Shown: positions 1 to 11,072, counted from the first letter of the stretch. The stretch: DNA of 64,000 bases from Muscardinus avellanarius (GCA_963383645.1 OY726560.1:29271800-29335799), one strand, 5' to 3'. Notes: generated by a model not told the origin, from the sequence alone. Numbers and translations are program-made.

Positions 1-1353
1 CAAATGATTTGGATACAGAATTTTCACCCCATGTTATTCATTGGTATTTTTTATATTACAGGTAGGTATAGTGTTACACAGCAGATCTCTAGAACTTAAA
101 CATATCACATAACTGAAGTGTTGCCATCTTTGTCAATAATTTAAGATAAAGCATTATGAACATTTTATATGATCATAATAAACTTACAAATCAGATGAGT
201 TTCTCAAATGTTATCTTAAAGTCTTTAATGTTATTAATAAATAATCATAACCACTACAGTTTCTGAAATTTAAAAAATTGACATAAAATATTTTACCTAA
301 AGATTCAGGCCAGAATTATTCCTTTTGGTGCAATGATGTTTTGTTGTATGTTTTACTGTATAACAAAGTTTTATTTATATTTGAATAGCTTTTATGTATT
401 ATATAAGTAAGCATAATAGACTTTTTAATGTCTTCATATAACGATGGCTTTGTTTTCAAAGTTTATAATCTAACTGATGTCATAAAAAATGAACCAAAGC
501 TTAATGATTTAAAACAAGAATCTTTTATTGAGCTCAGGGATCTGTATCATCAAGGTGGTTCTGTTGATTTGGACCAGAGTCGGTCCTCAGCTTAGTCCAT
601 GAATATATCAGTAGTCAGTTTCTCAATCACCTTTGGGTCAACTAGTGATTGGATGCCCAAGATAACCTTAGCTGGTAGATTCATCTCTCAACATCCTTTA
701 GGACAATTGAGTTTTCTTCACAAACTGACAGGGCCATGCAGAAATTCACACTGCCTCTTGAGGTTCAGATTTGATACTGGTCCCTTCACACATGCACTGT
801 AGCTTACGACCAAAACAAATTACAAGACAGGTGTAAGGGGGGAGGAGAGAGATTCCTGATTTGATGTGAGTAGTTGCAAAGTCACACTGCAAATGACATG
901 GAAAATGGGGAGAAGCAAAAACTGTGGTTATATTTTCAATCTGCCACGAGTTTAAAAGGACTTTTTAAATGTATATTTTTATTCATTTAGAGTGGGAGTT
1001 TCACAGATGTTCTATTTCTGCAATTTAACAAAAGGCCTTTTTAAGTTCTTTGATACATTTTTATATCTCTTTTTCACTAAATTTTAAGATTGATAAGAAT
1101 ACCTCTTAGCGAGGGATAGGTCAATAGTCACAAATTAGTTTACAAATGAATGAATAGATGGAACTCAATTTGTGTTAGCTCTATGTACAAAATCTATAGG
1201 CTTCAGTGGACATCAAAGCTTTGGACTAAGAATCAGAAGGCCAAATTGATAGCCCTTTTAGTTGCACGACTCCTTTTTTGTCCACCTATACAATCATAAA
1301 ATGAACTTAAATGGTTGTCAAGCTTTCTTCAAACTATTTTTTTCAACATTAAG
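1..1353. other. AT-rich background without a recognisable gene
   Basis: I see no open frame with protein-family features, no splice-flanked exon and no repeat that I can name. The sequence is AT-rich with few CpG sites, as expected of intergenic or intronic mammalian DNA. A short open frame near 600-800 has no recognisable motif and I treat it as chance. Confidence 0.6.
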
Positions 1354-1500
1354 TGCTACACTCCCAGACCTATTTTATACTATTTTTTTAATTTGGAAAC
1401 AGGGTCTCTTAAGGCAGCATGGCTGGCTTCGAACCTGTGCAATCTTCCTGTCTCTGCCTCCCAAGCGCGGTGATTACAAGTGTGCGCCACCATGCCTGGC
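1354..1500 (-). mobile_element. Composite 7SL/tRNA SINE, type A, partial
   Basis: Read on the minus strand, the copy starts with the 7SL-like head (GCCAGGCATGGTGGCGCAC) and carries the GGAGGCAGAGACAGGA block, then the spacer matching CCCTGTTTCC. The tRNA-like tail is cut short on the left. The type-A signature, TCTTAAG next to the GCTGGCTT motif, is present. It lies just left of a pyrimidine tract and a second SINE, so two copies sit nearly end to end. Confidence 0.85.
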
Positions 1501-1511
1501 CAACAATAAAT

Positions 1512-1563
1512 TCTTTTTCTTTTCTTTTCTTTTCTTTCTTTTCCTTTCTTTTCCTTTCTTTTC

Positions 1564-1598
<35 letters not shown>
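1512..1598 (+). repeat. (TTTTC)n / poly-T tract
   Basis: This is a pyrimidine microsatellite of TTTTC and TTTCC units ending in about 18 T. It is the expanded poly-A tail, seen from the other strand, of the minus-strand SINE that follows it. Confidence 0.9.
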
Positions 1599-1599
<1 letters not shown>

Positions 1600-1788
1600 C
1601 AGTACTGGGGATGGAACCCAAGGGCATTTTATCTTTGACCTATACTTCCAGACCTATATTTTATTCTTTATTTTGAAACAGGGTCTCATTAAGTTGCAGA
1701 GGGCCTCACTAAGCTGCCCGCGAACCCAAACCCTCCTTTCTCAGCCTCCCAAGTGCTGGGATTACAAGCATGTACCACCAAGCCCTGC
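1599..1788 (-). mobile_element. Composite 7SL/tRNA SINE, type B
   Basis: This is a near full-length minus-strand copy. The tRNA-like tail reads GTACTGGGGATGGAACCCA on the plus strand. It is followed by the A-rich linker, the two CTCACTAAG / CTTAGTGAG type-B blocks and the 7SL-like head ending in CCACCAAGCCCTGC. It carries many substitutions and so looks older than type A copies. Confidence 0.85.
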
Positions 1789-2263
1789 TCTAGGTCCTTT
1801 CCGTAATGCTATCTGTAACAAACCTTCCCCCAACCTTACCTTTTATTGTTTTCTCTGCTAAAAGCAATCAGAAATATTCCAATGGCAATTTATTGCCATT
1901 AAATAAAAAATATCTAAATATTGCCTAGGCTAGAATGTGCGTATATCAGTCAATATCTTTGTAACAATGATCACCCTAATCTGTACTCATTTACCATGTA
2001 ATTTTAGGTCTATATTTGCTAAAAAAAAATCAACATAGCAACATTTCTCATTATTCTTCATGTCAAATGGAGTATCTCTGCATATGATAGATTAATATTT
2101 TTATTTTTATTTATACACATTTATACAAATACTACAGTGTGCATCTATTTCCCTTATCTATTTCTATATTTATCATCTGTTTTAGTTTTCTATTCTACCT
2201 CTTAAAGGTGAAAGTATCAGGGCATAGGCATATGCTTTATTGATGCAAAAAATGGATTTCACA
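1789..2263. other. Background, nothing recognised
   Basis: AT-rich unique sequence. No gene, RNA gene or named repeat is visible. Confidence 0.5.
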
Positions 2264-2484
2264 GCCGGGCATGGTGGCGCATGCTTGTAATCCCAGTGCT
2301 TGGGAGGCAGAGACAGGAGGATTCGGTTTCGCAGCCAGCCTCAGCTACTTAGTGAGGCCCTCTGCAACTTAAGCCAGCCTGGCTTAAGAGACCTTGTTTC
2401 CGAATAAAATATAAAAAAAATAGGTCTGGGAGAGTAGCCTGGGGGTAGAAGGGTTTCTAGGAACCCCAGTACCACCAAAAAAAA
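2264..2484 (+). mobile_element. Composite 7SL/tRNA SINE with target duplication
   Basis: A complete copy starts with GCCGGGCATGGTGGCGCATG and ends in poly-A after AGTACCACC. The flanks AAATGGATTTCAC (left) and AAATGGGTTTCAC (right) form a 13-bp target-site duplication with one mismatch. It combines the CTTAGTGAGGCCCTC block with the CTTAAG block, so it carries marks of both types. Confidence 0.9.
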
Positions 2485-3229
2485 AATGGGTTTCACTAGC
2501 AATATTTTTGAAGTTTTAATAAATGACCCACCATAATCCAAGAGGCTATGGTATTTAAAAACTTTGTACTACTTTTGTGACTTTACTATAAATGTAAAGT
2601 TACTAACATTAAAAAGTATACCTAAATAATACAAAAAGAAAAATTATTTTATAAACTTGAACATTTATTTGTAAGTAAATCAAAGCATGTAAATACACTG
2701 TAATTTGGTCATATTATACAATAGTTGCTAATGAATCAACCCGACTTATATACATCAACATAGATAGTTCTCATGATGTACAGCTTTGGAAATCAATTTT
2801 CCTAGTATAAAATTTAATTAAAATTCAAGAAATCCTAAACTATTATTATACATTTTTCTTATACATGCATATGTCTGTATCTAGGAAATTTTAAGAATCA
2901 TGAACAGAATGTGTACTGAATTCATAATAGCAATGCAATATTACTAGGGAGAACAACATGAGAAAATTAAACCCAATCTGTAATGATTTTTTCTAAAAGT
3001 AAATCTAAGGCAAAATTGTGAATAAAACAAAAACAAAAATCACTTTGTTTCAACAATGTTTGCTCTAAAACCATCAAAGAGAACTCCCGGTGGTTCCTGG
3101 TAGCTAATTTTTTTTTTCCTTTCTTTCTCTCTTTCTCTCTCTTTTTTTTCTTTCTATGTTGCATCTAAACTGTATTGGACTAAATGTGAACAATACTTCA
3201 ATTATTTTATCTCTGTGTCTTTGAACTCT
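2485..3229. other. AT-rich background
   Basis: No gene or named repeat is seen. A pyrimidine-rich stretch near 3105-3155 (CTTTCTTTCTCTC runs) is the only simple-sequence feature. Confidence 0.5.
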
Positions 3230-3560
3230 AAAGCCTACTTCCCCTTCAGTCTTCATTGCTCTCATCCCCATTTTAATGAGGTCCTCTCATCCTCTCTCAA
3301 GCCCGCTGTCTATTGCCTTTACCTAATTGGTCTTCCTGTCTCTGGCTCATCCACTCTCTGAGTCATCTTGAGACTGTTTAAAGTTCCTTAAGTGCAACAC
3401 TGATTTAATCTTTCTCCTGCTCAACCACCTTAAATGACATCTGAGTATCATCAAACTGAATACAAATCCCTCTGTCTGATTTTCAAATAATTCTATAAAA
3501 TGGCCACATCTTAAACGTTTTATTCTATAGCCACAGTCTGGATGCACAGTTACTGATACT
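3230..3560 (+). mobile_element. L2-like old LINE relic
   Basis: The order of phrases resembles the 3' half of mammal-wide L2-type LINEs. These are the TTGGTCTTCCTGTCTCTGGC block, the TCTCCTGCTCAACCACCTTAAATG block and the AAACTGAATACAAATCCCTCTG block. Divergence is heavy and the assignment rests on remembered family sequence. No reading frame survives. Confidence 0.5.
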
Positions 3561-4176
3561 GTAGTTGGTTAGCATAGCAATTTTTTGGCACACCTTTATG
3601 CACCTATTAACTATTCAATTTGGAATAACTGCAAACTGCCTCCTGCTATCTTTCCTAGTTTTGGGGGTAAAATTCACCATTTATAATATCATGATGTGAT
3701 TGGTGGCATTTTTTTTTTATCTTTAACTACTCATAAAACTTACCTAGTTCCTTTTAATGTCACATGAGTATAGATTTATACCTGCATTAAAACTATGAAA
3801 ATAGGTGTGATTGAATGATTAAAATTCATTCTAATCACATCAGTTGGTATAACATAGAATATAACTTAATCTTATTATGGATATATTTGGATATATATTT
3901 TTGGAATTTAAAAAATGGGCTGAAATAATAGCATTTAAACTTTTATATATTCATGATATATTCTTAAGATAAGAGATAATAATGTGGAGATCACAGTCTG
4001 GCATCTATTGAATAATAACTCAATACTTGAGTAATTACCTCAGCAATCATCTGTTCAAGGAAATATGTAAAATACCATAGTCAGCACTTTACAAAGAATA
4101 AATACATAATTTTTATTAATGAATATAGTTCAATAAAACAGTTGAGCTGAATAAAAAATAATTATTCAGTATTCAT
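3561..4176. other. AT-rich background
   Basis: Nothing recognised on either strand. Confidence 0.5.
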
Positions 4177-4190
4177 GAAAGAATAGTTTA

Positions 4191-4382
4191 TGTGTGTGTG
4201 GGGGGGTACTGAGGTTCCTGGAAACCCTTCAACCTCCTGGCTACATTTCCAGACCTATTTTATAATTTTTTACTTGGAAACAGGGTATCTTAAGCCAGCG
4301 TGGCTGGCTTCAAACCTGCGCGATCCTCTTGTCCCCACCTCCCAAGCGCGGGGATTACAAGCGTGCGCCACCATGCCTGGCA
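4191..4382 (-). mobile_element. Composite SINE type A with target duplication
   Basis: A minus-strand copy with the type-A tail (GGTTCCTGGAAACCC on plus) and an intact 7SL-like head including CpG sites (CCAAGCGCGGGGATTACAAG). It is flanked by GAAAGAATAGTTTA at 4177-4190 and GAAAGAATAGTTT at 4384-4396. Retained CpGs and near-exact flanks indicate a fairly recent insertion. Confidence 0.92.
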
Positions 4383-4396
4383 GGAAAGAATAGTTT

Positions 4397-5096
4397 TAAG
4401 CAATACTTTTATCAACAACAATTATTTAATGGATTATTTATTATAATTGTTTTACATAACATGTTAGATTTTTCACCATAATTTCTTGAAAAAAGTATAT
4501 TCTTTGCTGTTAATTAAATTTATCTCCTTATTTGATCAAACCATAATTTCTTTAATCCTTTTAGAATCATATTATAAGTGCAGTCTAATACATTTAAAAG
4601 TTTCAGAAAGTCAAGTATATAAACTAAAGGTGCTATGAAAATGGTAATGTACTACCTAAATTTTGTTTGTGATGAATGATGGTAAAAAAGTAACAGAAAC
4701 TTCTTCCCACATTTTTCTTTTTGTAAAGTGAAGAAACATGTTCTTTCTAAGTAAATAAGATAGACTAGCCAAACTTTTCCAAAACAATTTTTGAAAAATA
4801 ACTTGCAATATTACTAAATGTTAAATAAAAAAGTGGTTCTGAAGCAAATATAGAAAATACCGCAGAGTAGCCCCTCCCCCCCTATATATTTTAGACTTCT
4901 TATTATAAGTTTTCTACTCAGGTGTATTTAGCCTAAAATATCCCAAGTTTTAAATGCAGAATTATCCTTATTTCTGAAGATGTTTATTGATATTTTTCTT
5001 GAAACAGTCTGAAAATTAGTATACCAGCTTCCCATCATAGGCCATTCATGCACCAAATATTTAGTAAGTATCTTTTTGTAAATATTTGTCAGACTT
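4397..5096. other. AT-rich background
   Basis: No recognisable gene or repeat. A CCCCTCCCCCCC run near 4870 is the only compositional feature. Confidence 0.5.
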
Positions 5097-5293
5097 TTGG
5101 CTGAACTGAGAGAAGAAACGTTATATTTCTTCGAATCAAAAACCTTCACAGTACAACATGGAGGACGACTTTCTAAGGCTTCGTCACGTGATATGAGAGG
5201 AGAGTACGGAGGCAGGTACACTAAGCCATGTTGTCGACACTCAGCCCCACTGGCCTTACTGATTGCCAGCGACCTACCAACCACTGATGGAAA
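5097..5293. other. CpG-bearing unassigned block
   Basis: About 200 bp holds roughly ten CpG dinucleotides (for example AACGTT, TTCGAA, GACGAC, TCACGTGA, TACGGAG, GTCGAC). The flanks are nearly CpG-free. Both strands are open across part of it (74 codons on plus at 5097-5321, 147 codons on minus at 4928-5371), but neither frame shows a known domain. It may be part of an unrecognised young insertion or a pseudogene fragment; I cannot name it. Confidence 0.4.
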
Positions 5294-5304
5294 GGGGCTG
5301 AACC

Positions 5305-5507
5305 TTAACCAGGGGTGGTAGTGCATGCTTGTCATTCCGAGGAGGCTGAGACAGGAGGATTCCAGGTTCAAAGCAAGCCTCAGAAGCTTAATGAGGCTCT
5401 TAGCATCTTAGTGAGACCCTGTTTTCAAATAAAATATAAAATATATCTGGGGGTGTAGCTCAGAGGTTGAAGGCCCCTTGGGTCTATCCCCAGTACCACA
5501 AAAAAAA
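5305..5507 (+). mobile_element. Composite SINE type B with target duplication
   Basis: A plus-strand copy with a decayed head, the GGAGGCTGAGACAGGAGGAT core, the TCTTAGTGAGACCCTG block and a tRNA-like tail whose TAGCTCAGAGGTTGAA matches a pol III box A region. The tail leads into a GAGAA microsatellite. Flanks GGGGCTGAACC (5294-5304) and GGGGCTGGACC (5570-5580) are an 11-bp target duplication enclosing SINE plus microsatellite. Confidence 0.9.
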
Positions 5508-5569
5508 GAAAGAGAAGAGAAGAGAAGAGAAGAGAAGAGAAGAGAAGAGAAGGGAAGGGAGAAGAGAAC
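5508..5569 (+). repeat. (GAGAA)n microsatellite from SINE tail
   Basis: GAGAA/AGAAG units lie between the SINE 3' end and its right target duplication. They therefore derive from the expanded A-rich tail. Confidence 0.9.
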
Positions 5570-5580
5570 GGGGCTGGACC

Positions 5581-6819
5581 AAGGAAGTCCTCCTGGAATA
5601 AATCTCCAACCTGAGTTTTAATGATAAAGAACTTAACATAAATAACAATATTGAAGCCTGTGAGAAAGAAACAGCATTTGAAAGAAATGGGTCATTTGAA
5701 GAACAGGAGGTGGTTTGTAATAAAATGAGTCATAATGTGGAGGAGGCTGTGGTAAGGGAAGACAGTAAAAAGTTAAGCATAGGAAAGTCCTTTCTTTGTG
5801 CCAAAGTAAGGCTCCTGGGCTACAAATTATCAGTGTCTACTGGAAGATTGTAACAAAAAAATTACACCAACATATTTGTGTTTTAGAGTTCTGCAAATGG
5901 CTTAGATTGAATATAGTCAGAAGGCCACAGAAGACTAAAATATATAAACATATGAAGCAATATTGCCATGTTTTAGAATATATTCTTATTTAAAAGTCAT
6001 ATGCGTGTCCCAAGACTCCTCTGCTTGCTGAACTATTATACCTGGTTATCTTTGGACCAGTAACTTGGTAACTATCCTCTTTCAGGGCTGTATTTAAACA
6101 TTCTTTCCTAGCCTCATACACATGCTTCTAGAATGAGGAAATGATGGGAATGAAATTGCTTTCTGAGGATGATCTTGTAAAATGAAAATGTAATAAATTT
6201 GAGGTTAAGCATGCATAAGTATTTTAGAAAGCAATAATTTTTAAAAAGTAGGTTTTATCTAGAAAAATTGACCATAATGGCTACACAGTTTAGTAGTAAT
6301 AACATATAGAAAGAGATAACATACAAATTAGAATTTACATATATGAACAGGGATAGAAGGGGTTATTGTTTATCCACAATGCAAATAATATTGTAAATAA
6401 TTATAGGCTACAATTTGGGCAGTTGGTCCAAGCAGTGATTCAGGGAAACCTACTATAATTACTAGACTTATATACAGTGATTCTATTAGTGCATCAGTTT
6501 TTAAAGTAAAGATGAATGAAGGAGTTATAGTTACTGGTTTTGATGAATGTTGACACATATAGCATCATGTTTATGTTGTTGGTGTTTGGTGACTAGGTTT
6601 CTAGCCTGGAATTACGCTTGTTCTGTGTTTGCTTCTGGCCCATCTATAATGCCTGTTACTTTTTCTTCTAAAAAGTATCATTTGGATCCTCACTCTTTTA
6701 CTGTTTACTATTTGACACTTGACTTTTCTTTCAAGATATTTCACATAGGTGGTTCTCAGACTCTGCTTGGCTATATTTCACCTAGTAATTATTTTGCTAA
6801 TGAAATCCTTCTATAGTCT
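5581..6819. other. AT-rich background
   Basis: No gene is recognised. Short open frames here are 60-90 codons without family motifs. Positions 5985-6016 resemble 8170-8203 (see findings). Confidence 0.5.
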
Positions 6820-6930
6820 CAGAGATGCTGTTCCCAGCTTCTGCCTAGCCACTGATGTAGAAACCTGAGAGTCATTTTTAACTCCTTTTTAATTTCAGCT
6901 GTATAAGTAAAATTCTGCCAGCTTTACCTT
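6820..6930 (+). mobile_element. Possible old LINE relic (L2-like)
   Basis: The phrase AAACCTGAGAGTCATTTTTA and its surroundings resemble a widely dispersed mammalian LINE-derived block. The match is short and from memory, so this is tentative. Confidence 0.3.
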
Positions 6931-7828
6931 TTGGATAATTCCTTAATCATAAGTTACTTGTGGATAATATTCCAAGAACATTCTTACTAGTGGTATTATT
7001 AGTGGGGAAATAGGCTTTCATCACGACCTAGCAACAGAGTTCCTGTCAGTGTAAGTGGTGATCACAGAGAACTAGCAGTGATTTTCTCTGTATATTATAA
7101 ATGTATGATTTTAATTGCTTTTAACCTTCCTGTTTTTCATTTTTGTGTAAAATTTTCCACAAAGAAGTATGTATTATTTTTATAATCAGACACAATAGCA
7201 AAACCTTGCTATTTTTAAAAACATATACAAGAGAATCTTAATAAAATTCAGTTAAAAATGTTATTATATTTGACTGGAATGCTGATACCTTTGTGAATAT
7301 TTTAAGTTATTTCATGACAACATTTATATATGATAAGAAAAGGAGAGGGGAAAAAATAAAACATAATATTGCAAACAATATATATCAGATCTTTGTGCTA
7401 GTTATATAATTCATGTATGTAATATATTAAATAAGGTAAAAGGATATGTATAGCTGCTATAGAAATAATTTTACCTTCATTGATTCAAATGTATGTATAC
7501 ATAGATATATGTATGTGTGTATTATATATATATGCATATATATATGCATAATCACACATATACATGCAAAAATGGTAATTTAGGTCCAGATATAGAAAAC
7601 AATTTTAATAATAACACCATAAGAGAGTATAAACAATGAAGTATAATAAAACATAATGCGATAAAACAAACATTAAATTTATTAAAAAAAGAAATAGATA
7701 TCTCCTCTATAGACAGGCAATATTATATGCTGGTACACTCACTTGACTGGCATATTTTAAAGGTTTATTTGTTACTGTGATGTTATTTATCATTTGTGAC
7801 AGTACAATTTATTTTTAAATTTTTTGTG
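6931..7828. other. AT-rich background with TA/TG-rich stretch
   Basis: Nothing is recognised except an alternating TATG/TATA-rich stretch at about 7490-7565. Confidence 0.5.
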
Positions 7829-7965
7829 GGGATTACATTCTACCTCCAAGCTATACTCCAAACTTAATTTTTATTCTTTATTTTGAAATAGGGTCCCACT
7901 AAGTTCTGGAAACCTCACTAAGTAGCTGAGGCTGGCCATGAACCTGTTATCCCCCTGTCTCAGTC
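7829..7965 (-). mobile_element. Old composite SINE fragment, type B
   Basis: The minus-strand tail and linker (GGGGATTACATTCTACCTCC, TTTGAAATAGGGTC on plus) are recognisable. So is the GTAGCTGAGGCTGGCCATGA block. The 7SL-like head is missing beyond CTGTCTCAGTCTC. Divergence is high. Confidence 0.75.
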
Positions 7966-8179
7966 TCTAAATTGAAGATAAATAAATACTATATACAAAT
8001 ATAATCAAAATATGGGCAGACACAACATTGACTAAAAATGGCACTTCAATTGTGGTGACTTTATTTTTAACATCAAAGTCTATGATAATATCTTCTCTTT
8101 TATTTTCATTTTAAAGACATAATATATTATTAAAATATATTAACATTTTACAAATATTTTAAAAAATCTTTTCTTATTT

Positions 8180-9173
8180 AAAAGTCACAAGCCTGTCCCA
8201 AGACATAGGTTCAACACTGCATCAATATAGGCACAGGTCAATATTTTCTCAAAAAGACCCCAAGGACACAAGAAACTAAAAGGTGGATCAGTATGCAGGA
8301 TTGCATTAAGTTGAAGAGCTTCTGTAAAGCAAAGCAACTATCAAGAACCTCAACAGAGAGGCAACATAATGAGAGAAAATTTTTTTCAAATATTCTTCTC
8401 ATACAGAACCAATATCTAGAATATACAGAGAACTCAAAAAATTTAGCACTAAGAAAACAAATAACACAATCATAAAATGGGCAAGTGAATTAGACACTTT
8501 CCAAAAGAAGAAATTCAAATGGCCAATAAATGTATGAAAAAATGCTCAACACCATTAGCAATCAGAGAGATGCAAATCAAAATTACCCTGAGACTTCACC
8601 TAACTCCAACTAGAATGGCAATCATTCAAAACACAAACAACAATAAATGGTATTGAGAATGTGGAGAAGTGGGAACTCTAATGCATTGTTGGTGGAATTG
8701 CAAATTAGTACAACCACATTGAAAAACAATATGAAGGATCCTCAGAAGAATAGAAACAAACCTATCATATGATCAGCAATACCACTTCTGGGTATCTACC
8801 CAAAAGAAAGGAAACCAAACTACCAAACTAATGCATGTGTATCTATGTTCATTGCTGCACATTTCATAATTGCCAAACTATGAAACATGCCAACATGTCC
8901 ATCAACAGATGAGTGTATTACAAAAGTATGGAATATCTACAAAATGGAATTTTACTCTGCCATAAAGAACAAAATTATGTCATTTACAGAATAACTGGAA
9001 CTGGAATACATTATACTAAGTGAGATTAGTTGGTCACAAAAAAGTAAAGAATCAAAGGCTCTCCTTCTTATGAGGAAGCTAGGTACAAAAAGGGCCATAG
9101 GAGGAACTCTATATGAAAAAAGAGAAACTATAGATGAACAAAAAGAGACCTAACTGAGGAGGATGGGAGGGAG
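8180..9173 (+). pseudogene. L1 LINE: ORF2 C-terminal part and 3' UTR, broken
   Basis: The sequence follows the last third of mammalian L1 ORF2 into the 3' UTR. Diagnostic blocks include AAGAAATTCAAATGGCCAAT, ATGCAAATCAAAATTACC, TGGGTATCTACCCAAAAG, TCCATCAACAGATGAGTG and AATGGAATTTTACTCTGCC. In an intact element this part encodes the region after the reverse transcriptase domain. Stops and indels break the frame. The 5' part is missing (truncated on insertion, as is usual for L1). The right end runs into the N block at a purine-rich GGAGGATGGGAGGGAG stretch. Confidence 0.9.
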
Positions 9174-9373
9174 NNNNNNNNNNNNNNNNNNNNNNNNNNN
9201 NNNNNNNNNNNNNNNNNNNNNNNNNNNNNNNNNNNNNNNNNNNNNNNNNNNNNNNNNNNNNNNNNNNNNNNNNNNNNNNNNNNNNNNNNNNNNNNNNNNN
9301 NNNNNNNNNNNNNNNNNNNNNNNNNNNNNNNNNNNNNNNNNNNNNNNNNNNNNNNNNNNNNNNNNNNNNNNNN
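9174..9373. other. Assembly gap of 200 N
   Basis: Exactly 200 N, a length typical of a placeholder gap, so the true size is unknown. It is flanked by purine-rich sequence on the left and (TCC)n on the right. Open frames that cross it are artefacts. Confidence 0.98.
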
Positions 9374-9504
9374 CCTCCTCCTCCTCCTTCTCCTTCTCCT
9401 TCTCCTCCTCCTCCTCCTGCTCCTTCTCCTTCTCCTATTCCTCCTCCTCTTTCTCCTCCTCCTCCTCCTCCTCCTCCTCCTCCTCCTCCTTCTCCTCCTT
9501 TTTT
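9374..9504 (+). repeat. (TCC)n / (TTCTCC)n low-complexity tract
   Basis: A pure pyrimidine tract of TCC and TTC triplets directly abuts the N block. It produces long spurious poly-Ser/Phe and, on the other strand, poly-Gly/Arg open frames. It probably includes the tail of the minus-strand SINE to its right. Confidence 0.95.
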
Positions 9505-9685
9505 TTGCAATAGGAACCCAGGAGCATTCTACCTCTGAACTATACCCCACAGCTCTATTTTTTCTCTATTTTGAAACAAGGTCTCACTCATTTGCAAAGC
9601 ACCTCATTAAGTATCTGAGGCTGGCAGCAAAACCAGGATTCTCCTGTCTCAGCTTCCCAAATGCTGAAATTAATAGAATGTGCCA
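9505..9685 (-). mobile_element. Composite SINE type B
   Basis: A minus-strand copy: tail AATAGGAACCCAGGAGCATT, linker CTATTTTGAAACAAGGTCTC, then the AGTATCTGAGGCTGGCAGC and CTCCTGTCTCAGCTTCCCA blocks. The head is degenerate. Confidence 0.8.
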
Positions 9686-9730
9686 TATTTTACTCTCTAC
9701 TTTTAAGAGTTATACTTCTATTGGAGTCCT

Positions 9731-10122
9731 CATTCTATTATCTTTGTTTTGCTGCAATGAAATAACTGAGGCCACTAACTCTATAAAAAGAAAGGTTTAT
9801 TATTTAGCTCAGAGTTTTGACATTTGTGAGCATAGCACTTGAGTAGGGTCAGATCTGTTGAAAAGCCCTCCCACCTGCAGTCACATCATGGCAGAATTGT
9901 GTGTGTATGGTGGAAGAGCTAACACTGCCAGACAGAAAGTCAGAGAGAGGACTGAAATCTCACAGTTCATTCCATGGGCAAAACCTCAATGACATAGGGG
10001 CCCCCCACGAGTTTCCCACCTCTTCAAAGTCCTACCACTTCTCAACAGCACTTACTTGGAGATCAAGCCTTTCATCACATTGTGTCCTCAGGGATGACAA
10101 TTCACAACTCAAACCACAGGAT
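9731..10122 (-). mobile_element. MaLR-type LTR (3' LTR of antisense provirus)
   Basis: On plus this reads TTTTGCTGCAATGAAATAAC, TATAAAAAGAAAGGTTTATT, AGCTCAGAGTTTTGAC, and ends near CAACTCAAACCACAGG. That is the reverse complement pattern of MST/THE1-like LTRs of the non-autonomous ERVL-MaLR group. A similar LTR in the same orientation lies at 13564-13910, and internal sequence connects the two. Boundaries are good to about 15 bp. No coding capacity. Confidence 0.75.
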
Positions 10123-10868
10123 TTTACCCCTAGATCTGAAGATTTTATATCAAGTTTTATAGTGAAAAATGTGCTCATTTCATCCCTAAAATTTCCAGTC
10201 TTAATTATTCCCATATTATTCAAAGGTTTAAATCCAGAGTCCTGCCTAAGACTCAAGGCAAATTCTTTCAACTCTGAAAAGGTATAAAATCATTTGCACA
10301 CTTCTAAGATATACCGGAAATAGACACAATAAATATTCTTATTCCAAAAGGTAACATGGGGAGAAGAATAAAGAAGAAACTGGCCATAGCCAGACCAAAA
10401 CACAAAAGAGTGCCAAGCATCCTGGGCACAATGCAGAAGTAGATGGGCTCCCACAGCATCTGGCAGTCCCATAATTACACCTTTGCTTGTAATATGCCCC
10501 ATTCCTGACCTCTGAGGCTGCAGACAGATGTTTGCAATTATCCAAGGCTGCTGTGGGGTGTGGTTGTAATCTCTAGATTGTTGGGTCTGCATGTTTGCTT
10601 CCCTCCCACAACTCCACTAGACATCTTAGGTTTTCCTTGGAAATTTTGGTGGAAATTGCCAAGACCCCATAAGACTTATAATCTGCACATATGCATAACC
10701 AACACCAAATGAATCATGCCAAAGTCTGCTGCTGGCACAAGCTGTATTGTATCTTGTTTGAATCCTGGATTCTGTCACCACAGAGCACTTGGCCAGCAAG
10801 CCAGAATTCTAAGCTCTTTTCTGAAACAAATTTATCCCAGAATGCCTCTGAAACAACTTGTACTTCCA
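10123..10868 (-). mobile_element. MaLR internal region, right-hand part of provirus
   Basis: The order of phrases (TTATTCCAAAAGGTAACATG, AAACTGGCCATAGCCAGACC, then GGCTGCAGACAGATG and the CTCCACTAG block) follows the non-coding internal region of MST/THE1-like MaLR elements in antisense. It stops at the 6-bp target site CTTCCA and resumes after the inserted LTR at 12366. Two open frames of 100 and 68 codons on minus are chance. The assignment uses family knowledge, not a search. Confidence 0.65.
10863..10868. repeat. Target-site duplication, left copy
   Basis: CTTCCA directly precedes the TG... end of the inserted LTR. The matching CTTCCA is at 12360-12365. Confidence 0.85.
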
Positions 10869-11066
10869 TGTTACCGACGAGCTCAGTCCTGTGGGGGCAA
10901 GTCCACTCACGACCGGGAGCCTCAGAAAGATGGGGCAAAAGGCAGGTGATGTCCTGCAGAAACTATCTGCAGCGATTCCTTTCCCTCTATGAATTCCCTA
11001 AGTTTTTGGGTACGACGCTTGGGAAAGAAATCTGAGGTGGACAAAGGCTTCTTGAGCCAATGACAA

Positions 11067-11072
11067 TTTATT
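11067..11072 (-). promoter_or_regulatory. AATAAA polyadenylation signal in solo LTR
   Basis: TTTATT on plus equals AATAAA on minus, 24 bases downstream (start to start) of the TATAAAA box. That is the compact promoter/poly-A layout of many class II LTRs. Confidence 0.7.

Noticed and set aside
1262..1861. 199-codon open frame on plus
   Set aside because: It reads through two SINEs and a (TTTTC)n tract; no domain is present.
4928..5371. 147-codon minus frame, considered as an exon or pseudogene
   Set aside because: It runs into a SINE, has no family motif and has no clear splice or poly-A context. I kept only the CpG-bearing block as an observation.
9109..9550. Long open frames of about 115-140 codons rich in Gly, Arg or Ser
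   Set aside because: They consist of the (TCC)n tract and the N block, not coding sequence.
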